From positions 1 through 13,110 of the forward strand of contig CAZIPT010000067.1 of NCBI GenBank assembly GCA_964541375.1: a stretch of 13,110 nucleotides of DNA, in the 5' to 3' direction. Both the position numbers and the translations under genes were made by a program. The stretch's first letter is position 1, and every line of letters starts with the position of its first letter. The notes under the pieces are model-generated. The model made no database searches. It saw nothing but the letters and a program-made list of their open reading frames with translations, and had not been told where the DNA came from. This DNA comes from JBAXEO01 sp964541375. GTDB taxonomy: Bacteria; Actinomycetota; Coriobacteriia; Anaerosomatales; JAAXUF01. Shown one piece after another: positions 6,412 through 12,363 of the stretch.

Positions 6412-7940
6412 TGGCCAGGACCGCCTCTGAATCCGCCACCACCGCGCGCGCCGCCGCCCAGAACGCTCATACCGCTGCGTGTTGATGTGCCGCCAGCGGT
6501 TGTCGGCGTCACCGTCTGCACGACGACAGCTTCGGTGCCCTTGAGACCGCTGGTGATCTGGGTCAGCGAATCGTTTGAGGCCCCGACGGTCACGGTCACG
6601 CTCTGTGGCTGTCCGGCGGGATCGGAAAGGACTTGAACGTACTTCCCGCCGCTGCTGTCGGTCTTGACGGCGGCGTTGGGGACCAGCAACGCGTCTCCTA
6701 CCACATTGGTGACGATCGACGCCGATGCAGACATCCCCGGGCTGAGCGCCGGGTTCTGCACATCGAACGTGACAGCGACGCCGTACGTGACAACGCCCGA
6801 ATTGCTCGTGCCCACGGCGTCGATCTCGGCGACCTTGCCCGTGATGGTCAGATTCGGCACCGCATTGAAGGAGAGCTCGACGGCCTGACCCTGCTTGACC
6901 TTGGGCCGGTCGGTCTCGGCGATCTGGACCTGTGCCTCCAGCGCCGAGAGGTCCGAGATGACGATCGGCGTACTGCCGCTATTGCTGGTGTTGGCGGTGG
7001 TGCCCCCACCCGCAGCCGTAGACTTGGAACTCGATGTCGAGCCCAGCTGGTCTCCGTTGCGAATCGAGAGCGTCGTGACATACCCGTCGATGGGCGCCAC
7101 CACGGTCCGCTTGCCCGCGTTGTCCAGCGCGTTCTGATAGCTCAGGTAGGCCGATTCCTGGCTGGTGACCGCCGCGTTGTACGACTTGACAGCCGCATCG
7201 TATCCCTGCCGCGCGTTTGTGCACGCAGCATCGTAGTTGGCCTTCGCGTTCTTCTCGCTGGTCACGGCGGAGTTGTAGGCCGGAATGGAGGCGTCGTAGT
7301 TCTGTTGGGCGGCGGCGATCTTGACGGGGTCGCCGCCGGCAACTGCGGCGTTGAGGTCCGCTTGCGCCTGAATCTTTGCCTGCTCCGCCTTGTGGACCGC
7401 TGCTTGAGAGGATTGGTACTGGCTCTTGGCCTGGAGCACGCTCGTGTTCTTGCTCACGCTCGCTTGCGTCTTCGCCTGCCTCGCCTTCGCCACCGAGGAC
7501 TGTGCCTGCTGGTAGGAGGCTCGGGCCTGAACAACGCTCGCATCAAGATCCGGGTTGTCGATGACGAAGAGCGTGTCACCCTTCTTCACCTGCCCGCCGA
7601 GAACGACATCGAGCTGTGTCACCGTGCCCGAGACGCCCGGATCGACCGCCGAGGAATTCGCGCTCACGACGCTTCCGTTGGCCGAAACAGCCACCGTCAG
7701 CGTCCCGGTAGTCGCTGTCTGCGTCACATAGGTGGTCTTGGATACCTTGGGGCCTACCGCCTTGAACACCAGAAAGCCCGCGACGAGCACGACGAGTACC
7801 GCGGCTGCAATCAGTCCCCAGTTGCGGCCCTTGGAGCGCCGCGCCCTGGGCTGCGGCCTGGAAAGGGGCGGTCTGCTCGGCGAGTCGGAACCACCTGGAA
7901 GAGGGTCGGCGGAATCGCTACCCGGGTCGATCTGACTCAT
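6408..7940 (-). CDS. HlyD/MacA-type membrane fusion (periplasmic adaptor) protein
   Basis: This 510-residue adaptor links the permease to the outside. It has a Ser/Pro/Arg-rich cytoplasmic head (about 1-40) and one transmembrane helix (about 42-62). A first lipoyl half follows (about 97-130, with VDPGVSGTVTQLDV and VKKGDTLFVID). A long Ala/Gln/Lys-rich coiled-coil hairpin occupies about 132-272, and the second lipoyl half begins at VVAPIDGYVTTLSIRNGD (280-297). A Ser/Thr/Gly-rich insert (about 301-327), beta-barrel and membrane-proximal domains come next, then a Gly/Arg-rich tail (about 493-510). The hairpin repeats YxAAV/YxxAV units and contains a single Cys240. The start ATG 7938-7940 has an excellent GGAGG 5 nt upstream; a frame extending to 8024 has none. 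In a Gram-positive this would work like YknX, without TolC. It starts the cassette, 153 nt after trpA. Confidence 0.92.
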   Translation of the reverse strand: MSQIDPGSDSADPLPGGSDSPSRPPLSRPQPRARRSKGRNWGLIAAAVLVVLVAGFLVFKAVGPKVSKTTYVTQTATTGTLTVAVSANGSVVSANSSAVDPGVSGTVTQLDVVLGGQVKKGDTLFVIDNPDLDASVVQARASYQQAQSSVAKARQAKTQASVSKNTSVLQAKSQYQSSQAAVHKAEQAKIQAQADLNAAVAGGDPVKIAAAQQNYDASIPAYNSAVTSEKNAKANYDAACTNARQGYDAAVKSYNAAVTSQESAYLSYQNALDNAGKRTVVAPIDGYVTTLSIRNGDQLGSTSSSKSTAAGGGTTANTSNSGSTPIVISDLSALEAQVQIAETDRPKVKQGQAVELSFNAVPNLTITGKVAEIDAVGTSNSGVVTYGVAVTFDVQNPALSPGMSASASIVTNVVGDALLVPNAAVKTDSSGGKYVQVLSDPAGQPQSVTVTVGASNDSLTQITSGLKGTEAVVVQTVTPTTAGGTSTRSGMSVLGGGARGGGGFRGGPGQ

Positions 7941-8093
7941 GAACGCCTCCATGCGCGCGGCTGAACATCCGCCGCCTTCATCGGGATGACGCAAAAGGTT
8001 ACGCCGCACAGCATCATGCTCCATCGCGATGCCCCGCGGAGCGAGATTACGTAACTGTAAACATGCAAGATGCGCCCGTCCGACGCCAGGAAC
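7941..8093. promoter_or_regulatory. Spacer between trpA and the export cassette with AT-rich palindromic patch
   Basis: The 153-nt gap contrasts with the overlaps on both sides and probably marks a transcript boundary. It contains an AT-rich patch at 8046-8062 with the palindrome TTACGTAA (8047-8054) next to TGTAAAC. It also holds a perfect 10-bp palindrome CATCGCGATG (8022-8031) enclosed by GCTCC (8018-8022) and GGAGC (8038-8042). The patch could be an operator or part of a promoter for the exporter, but I cannot fit a standard -35/-10 pair. No U-tract terminator for the trp genes is visible. Confidence 0.35.
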
Positions 8094-8882
8094 TCAGCGG
8101 ATACCTTGCACCGCGCCCGCGAGGCTCGCGACGAACTCCCGCAGTGCCTCCGGATCGCCCTGCCGCCTGACAATGGCGCTGCCCACTATCACGCCGTCGG
8201 CGATTCCCGCGACCGTCCCGGTCTGCTCGGGAGTCGAGACACCGAAGCCGACCGCCACCGGCAGCTCGGTTGCAGCCTGGACACGGGCGACCAGCTCGAC
8301 CAGCTCCGCGGGAAGCTCGGCGCGCTCGCCCGTGACGCCTGTGCTCGAAACGCAGTAGACGAAACCGCGTGACATCGCTCCGACCTTGGCCAGCCGTTCG
8401 GGAGTGGAAGTTGGCGCGACCAGAAACACCGTGTCGATTCCTTCGGAAACAGCGAGCCACGGCCCTGCCATGTCCGGGGGCAGGTCGGGCACGATAACGC
8501 CGCCGACACCCGCCTCGCGCATCGCGGCTGCGGCCCCGGAAAGACCCGCGCGCATGAGCGGGTTCAGGTACGTCATCAGCGCGACTGGCGGTGCGGTGGA
8601 GCCGGCGGCCGAGACGAACTCGCGCGCCAGATCGATGGTCTCGGCAAGGCCGAAGGCGCCGTCAGCCGCGGCTCGGGCGGCGTCGGCCGCTTCGCGGATG
8701 ACAGGACCGTCCGCAAGCGGATCCGCAAACGGAACACCCAGCTCGATGAGGTCAGCGCCCGCCTCGGCAAGGATGTGGAGTGCCGAGAGGGACTCAGCGC
8801 GCGACGGAAAGCCGGCCATCATGTACGCGACCAACGCTGGGCGTCCGTGCGAGAAGGCCCGCGACAGGCCGCGCTCAGTCAA
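8094..8882 (-). CDS. trpA: Tryptophan synthase alpha chain
   Basis: This 262-residue TIM-barrel enzyme cleaves indole-3-glycerol phosphate to indole and glyceraldehyde 3-phosphate and channels the indole to TrpB. The catalytic pair is present in the signature IELGVPFADPLADGPVI: Glu47 and Asp58 correspond to E. coli Glu49 and Asp60. The flexible loop motif GVTGER and the phosphate-binding segments VAVGFGVSTPEQ and ADGVIVGSAIV are intact. Length is normal. The start is TTG (8880-8882), overlapping the trpB stop by 8 nt. No ATG or GTG in frame gives the family N-terminus, because the next ATG would remove strand 1. The poor start and overlap suggest translation coupled to trpB. It is the last gene of the trp block. 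Confidence 0.96.
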   Translation of the reverse strand: MTERGLSRAFSHGRPALVAYMMAGFPSRAESLSALHILAEAGADLIELGVPFADPLADGPVIREAADAARAAADGAFGLAETIDLAREFVSAAGSTAPPVALMTYLNPLMRAGLSGAAAAMREAGVGGVIVPDLPPDMAGPWLAVSEGIDTVFLVAPTSTPERLAKVGAMSRGFVYCVSSTGVTGERAELPAELVELVARVQAATELPVAVGFGVSTPEQTGTVAGIADGVIVGSAIVRRQGDPEALREFVASLAGAVQGIR

Positions 8883-10110
8883 CGCCGAGCCCCGCCTCGC
8901 GCACGATGTCGATGTCCTTGTCGCCGCGGCCGGAAAGCGTCACGACCACCACGGCATCCGGACCGAGTTCCTTCGCGAGTCTGGGGAGCAGCGCCAGTGC
9001 GTGCGAGGACTCGATGGCCGGAATGATACCTTCCAGGTGCGTGAGCTGCGCGAATGCTGCGAGGGCCTCGGCGTCTGTCACCGGCTCGTACCGCACGATC
9101 CCCTCATCCTTGAAGTGAGCGTGCTCCGGACCGACGCCCGGGTAGTCCAAGCCAGCCGATATCGAGTACGCCTCAAGCGGATTGCCGGCGTCGTCCTGCA
9201 GCAGATAGCTGTAGAACCCGTGCAGAATTCCCGGCGAACCCAGCGTCATAGAGGCGCCGGTCTTGTCGGTATCGATTCCCAGACCGGCTGCCTCGGCGCC
9301 AACCAGCAATGGCTTGCCGAGCGCCCCTACGGACAGTACGAACGGATAGAAGGTGCCAATCGCATTGCTGCCGCCACCAACGCACGCCACGACAGCATCG
9401 ACATGCCAGATGTCGCGGGCTTGCAGTTGATCGATGATCTCAAGGCCGATAACGCTCTGAAAGTCGCGAACCATCATCGGATACGGGTGTGGTCCGACAG
9501 CTGAACCGAGCACGTAGAACGTGTCTTCAACACGCTCCACCCAGTGCCTGAGAGCGGCTGTGACGGCGTTGGCGAGGGTTCCGGCACCTTCGGACACCGG
9601 AATGACCTCGGCGCCCAGAAGCCGCATCTTGTAGACGTTGAGCGACTGGCGTCGGATATCCTCGACGCCCATGAACACGGCGCACTCAAGATCCATGAGC
9701 GCGGCCGCCGTCGCCGTGGCAACGCCGTGCTGGCCTGCGCCCGTCTCGGCGATCACGCGCTTCTTGCCCATTCGCTTGGCGAGAAGGCACTGGCCGAGGG
9801 TGTTGTTGATCTTGTGCGCGCCGGTATGACAGAGGTCCTCGCGCTTCAGGTACACAGCTTTGAGACCGACCGCCTGAGCGAGACGCTTAGCCTGGTAGAG
9901 GGGGGTGACTCGACCAATGTAGTCGTGTCGCAGGTCCTCAAGCTCGGCTTCAAACTCGGGATCGTTGCACGCGGCATCGTAGGCGGCCGTCAGCTCCTCA
10001 AGTGCCGGAATGACGGTCTCTGGCACAAATCGGCCGCCGTAGACGCCGAAGAAGCCAGCAGCATCGGGCCCACTGTAGACCGACTCCGCTCCCGGAAAGA
10101 GCTCGCTCAT
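8875..10110 (-). CDS. trpB: Tryptophan synthase beta chain, TrpB1 type
   Basis: This 411-residue PLP enzyme condenses indole with L-serine to L-tryptophan as the partner of TrpA. The PLP lysine is Lys100 in HTGAHKINNTLGQ (E. coli Lys87), the catalytic glutamate is Glu122 in AETGAGQHG (E. coli Glu109), and the cofactor phosphate loop is GGGSNAIG at 245-252. The segment YPGVGPEHAHFKD carries the aspartate family position of the serine-closing region, and SGRGDKD is near the end. These are hallmarks of the TrpB1 class that complexes with TrpA, unlike the second beta chain at 10942-12309. The ATG (10108-10110) overlaps the trpF stop as ATGA, and the 3' end overlaps trpA by 8 nt. Confidence 0.97.
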   Translation of the reverse strand: MSELFPGAESVYSGPDAAGFFGVYGGRFVPETVIPALEELTAAYDAACNDPEFEAELEDLRHDYIGRVTPLYQAKRLAQAVGLKAVYLKREDLCHTGAHKINNTLGQCLLAKRMGKKRVIAETGAGQHGVATATAAALMDLECAVFMGVEDIRRQSLNVYKMRLLGAEVIPVSEGAGTLANAVTAALRHWVERVEDTFYVLGSAVGPHPYPMMVRDFQSVIGLEIIDQLQARDIWHVDAVVACVGGGSNAIGTFYPFVLSVGALGKPLLVGAEAAGLGIDTDKTGASMTLGSPGILHGFYSYLLQDDAGNPLEAYSISAGLDYPGVGPEHAHFKDEGIVRYEPVTDAEALAAFAQLTHLEGIIPAIESSHALALLPRLAKELGPDAVVVVTLSGRGDKDIDIVREAGLGVD

Positions 10111-10745
10111 CTCCGCACCCCCAGATCAGCCGCGCGAACGGCGGCACACAACGCGGACAGCTTCGCGTGATCCTTCACGCCAGGACTCGATTCAACGCCG
10201 GACGACACGTCGACGGCGTATGGGCGCAGCAAAGCGATACATTCGGCCACATTATCAGGATTCAGCCCCCCGGCAACAAAGAAGGGAGCCCAACCAGAGA
10301 CCGCACCTAGGGGTCGCCAGTCAAATGTTTGCGAGGTTCCGCCCGCTTTGTCAGCAGAATACGTGTCGAGTAGCAGGGCGGCGGTGTGGCCCCGGAAGGG
10401 CTCCGCGGCTTCAATACCGAAATCCGTGCCAATCGGCACCATCTTGATGACCGGGACCGGTGACGCATCGCAGTCCTCTGGAGACTCCGACCCGCTGAAC
10501 TGCACCGCTGTGAGTCCACACGCTAGGACCGCTGCAGCGACCTCATCGGCAGGGGCGTTCACGAACACACCGACGCGGGCTACGGGAGGCGGGACGACCG
10601 CAAGTGCGGTCGCAGCCTGCGCGATCGTCACCTGCCGCGGGGACGGCGCGAAGATGACGCCTATCGCGTCTGCACCTGCCGCCACCGCGGCTGCAGCGTC
10701 CTCCACATTGGTGATGCCACATATCTTGATTCGCGTCCGAGCCAT
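10107..10745 (-). CDS. trpF: Phosphoribosylanthranilate isomerase
   Basis: This 212-residue TIM-barrel enzyme isomerises phosphoribosylanthranilate to CdRP, the substrate of TrpC. The catalytic cysteine is Cys9 in IKICGIT and the aspartate is Asp127 in LLLDTYS. Arg37, followed by GGTSQTFDW and VAGGLNPDNV, then VDVSSGVESSPGVKDH, completes the phosphate sites. One oddity: the usual AVQLHG motif reads AVQFSG (80-85), so the conserved histidine is a serine. I start at ATG 10743-10745 (MARTRIKICGI), with AAGGG about 10 nt upstream. A frame open up to 11015 crosses the long hairpin and the end of trpB2, so I reject it. The gene is joined to trpB by ATGA but is separated from trpB2 by 196 nt. Confidence 0.95.
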   Translation of the reverse strand: MARTRIKICGITNVEDAAAAVAAGADAIGVIFAPSPRQVTIAQAATALAVVPPPVARVGVFVNAPADEVAAAVLACGLTAVQFSGSESPEDCDASPVPVIKMVPIGTDFGIEAAEPFRGHTAALLLDTYSADKAGGTSQTFDWRPLGAVSGWAPFFVAGGLNPDNVAECIALLRPYAVDVSSGVESSPGVKDHAKLSALCAAVRAADLGVRR

Positions 10746-10787
10746 TCGGTCTTGCCCTTCAGGTTTCAGAGGTGCGCTTGGCTTGCC

Positions 10788-10805
10788 CAGGTTCTTCAGG
10801 TTCTT
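10788..10805. repeat. 9-bp exact tandem duplication upstream of trpF
   Basis: CAGGTTCTT occurs twice head to tail (10788-10796 and 10797-10805), with a degraded partial copy at about 10760-10767 (CAGGTTTC). It lies in the non-coding stretch between the long hairpin and trpF. It may be simple replication slippage. Confidence 0.5.
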
Positions 10806-10823
10806 TGTCGTGGGTCTTGTGCG

Positions 10824-10927
10824 TCGCGCAGGGTCCGAGGGCCGTAGCGAGTACTCCGCAGCCTCCTCCACCGCCGGGCGGTGGAGGAGGCGAGGACCAC
10901 GAGCGAAGGCCCGCGGACCCTGCGCGA
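10824..10927. repeat. Very long near-perfect hairpin between trpB2 and trpF
   Basis: The outer arms TCGCGCAGGGTCCG (10824-10837) and CGGACCCTGCGCGA (10914-10927) are perfect 14-bp inverted repeats. After one mismatch, GGGCC (10839-10843) pairs with GGCCC (10908-10912). The core is a perfect 15-bp palindrome, GCCTCCTCCACCGCC (10861-10875) with GGCGGTGGAGGAGGC (10877-10891), around one base. Shorter pairings lie between, giving roughly 40 base pairs over 104 nt. It begins 14 nt after the trpB2 stop. No U-run follows on either strand. It could be a U-independent terminator or attenuator that sets the trpB2:trpFBA ratio, an RNase III site, or a dispersed palindromic repeat that has inserted here. 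Confidence 0.85.
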
Positions 10928-10941
10928 TCGGCCGGCGCCTG

Positions 10942-12309
10942 CTACTCGTTCTCGCAGAGCGTCGCGCCAGCCGCAAAGTCGAAGTCCTCGAGCTGTCCAG
11001 CGTTGTACGCCGCATACGCCGCCAGATCGAAGTGACCGTGACCGGACAGGTTGAACAGGATCACGCGGTCGACACCCGCGTTGGCAGCTTCGAGCGCCTG
11101 ATCGATAGCCGCACGAATGGCGTGGCTCGACTCGGGAGCAGGTAGGATCCCCTCGGCCCGCGCGAATTGTACGGCGGCCTGGAAGCACGCTGTCTGGTCG
11201 ACCGCGACCGCGTCAGCCTCGCCCTCGAAGACGAGCTGGCTGACCAGCGGCGAGTCGCCGTGGTAGCGCAGGCCGCCCGCATGGATGCCGGCCGGCACGA
11301 AGTCGTGGCCGAGCGTGTACATGAGCATCTGCGGCGTCATGCCGGCCTCGTCGCCGAGGTCGTACTTGTACTCGCCTGCCGTGAGCGTCGGGCACGCCTT
11401 GGGTTCGACGGCGAGCAGGCGTGCATTGCTCTTGCCCTCGAGCTTACGGTGGTAGTACGGGAACGCGAGGCCAGCGAAGTTGGAGCCGCCGCCCACGCAC
11501 GCGATGACCACGTCGGGCTCGTCCTCGGCGATCTCCATCTGCGCGATCGCCTCAAGACCGATGATCGTCTGATGCAGGCACACGTGGTTCAAAACCGATC
11601 CGAGCGCGTAATGGGTGTCGTCGTTCTTCAGCGCGACCTCGACCGCCTCCGAGATGGCGATACCAAGCGAACCGGTCGAGTTCGGGTCCATCGCCAGCAC
11701 GTGACGGCCGGCATCGGTCAGGTTGCTCGGGGACTTGTGCACGGTGCCGCCGTAGGTCTCCATCAGGATGCGGCGGTACGGCTTCTGGTCGTAGCTGACC
11801 CCGACCATGAAGACCTCGACGTCGATGCCATACAGCGCGCCGGCGATCGAAAGTGCGCTACCCCACTGGCCCGCTCCGGTCTCGGTCGAGATCTTGGTGA
11901 TGCCCTCCTGCTTGTTGTAGTACGCCTGCGGGATCGCGGTATTCGGCTTGTGCGAACCGGCCGGGCTCACGCCCTCATACTTGTAGTAGATGCGAACGCC
12001 GGCAGGCAGGTTCAAATCCTTCTCGAGCTGGCGCGCGCGCAGCAGCGGCGAGGGACGGTACTCCTTGTAGACGTCGATGACAGCACCCGGAATGTCGATC
12101 CAGCGGTCTGGCGACGACTCCTGCTTGAGGCACTCCATCGGGAAGAGCTTCATCATCACTTCGCCGATCTGGTCCGGCCCGAGTTCGACACCGTCTGGCG
12201 TCACCACCTTGGGCGGCGCAGGCGGGTTCTTCAGGTCCGGCATGATGTTGTACCAGGCCTCTGGGATGTGCAGTTCATCGAGCCCGAATCGTGTCTTATC
12301 TGATGCCAT
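10942..12309 (-). CDS. trpB2: TrpB2-type tryptophan synthase beta chain (TrpB-like PLP enzyme)
   Basis: This 455-residue PLP enzyme belongs to the TrpB2 branch, common in archaea, thermophiles and some Actinobacteria. The PLP lysine is Lys121 in SPAGSHKPNTA, the catalytic glutamate is Glu143 in TETGAGQWG, and the phosphate loop is GGGSNFAG at 273-280. The GSHKPN and GAGQWGSAL wording, the long N-terminal extension (about 1-85) and the length of about 450 separate it from TrpB1. TrpB2 proteins generally do not bind TrpA stably and have been linked to indole salvage or to use of O-phosphoserine. The ATG (12307-12309) has an ideal AGGAG 7 nt upstream. A frame extending to 12348 has no family support. 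It lies 54 nt after the TrpC-like stop and 14 nt before the long hairpin. Confidence 0.94.
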   Translation of the reverse strand: MASDKTRFGLDELHIPEAWYNIMPDLKNPPAPPKVVTPDGVELGPDQIGEVMMKLFPMECLKQESSPDRWIDIPGAVIDVYKEYRPSPLLRARQLEKDLNLPAGVRIYYKYEGVSPAGSHKPNTAIPQAYYNKQEGITKISTETGAGQWGSALSIAGALYGIDVEVFMVGVSYDQKPYRRILMETYGGTVHKSPSNLTDAGRHVLAMDPNSTGSLGIAISEAVEVALKNDDTHYALGSVLNHVCLHQTIIGLEAIAQMEIAEDEPDVVIACVGGGSNFAGLAFPYYHRKLEGKSNARLLAVEPKACPTLTAGEYKYDLGDEAGMTPQMLMYTLGHDFVPAGIHAGGLRYHGDSPLVSQLVFEGEADAVAVDQTACFQAAVQFARAEGILPAPESSHAIRAAIDQALEAANAGVDRVILFNLSGHGHFDLAAYAAYNAGQLEDFDFAAGATLCENE

Positions 12310-12363
12310 GATGGTGCTCCTCTCCTCGTACCTTGGATACCCTGTCAATGCCGGTTCGCTGAT

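Noticed and set aside
6633..7964. Open plus-strand frame of 443 codons antisense to the adaptor gene
   Set aside because: The opposite strand has a complete adaptor with lipoyl and coiled-coil domains and a strong start. The antisense product is Arg/Val/Leu-rich without motifs.
10890..10930. T-box-like stretch (AGGGTCCGCGGGCC on the minus strand)
   Set aside because: It vaguely recalls the T-box AGGGTGGNACCGCGG sequence but lacks the TGG and ACC bases, has no specifier stem upstream, and is explained by the long hairpin's arm.
10746..11015. 90-residue N-terminal extension of TrpF
   Set aside because: It would translate the long hairpin and the end of trpB2. It is Arg-rich and unlike any TrpF, and the family N-terminus starts at 10745.
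11167..12303. Open plus-strand frame of 378 codons antisense to trpB2
   Set aside because: TrpB2 is unmistakable on the other strand, and the antisense frame has shadow composition only. The same applies to plus-strand frames at 442-1137, 1681-2649, 8386-9504 and 9544-10170.
12326..12348. Perfect TTGACA (minus strand, 12343-12348) before trpB2
   Set aside because: At 17 nt spacing the -10 position reads GGAGAG, part of the ribosome binding site. Without a -10 I do not call a promoter.
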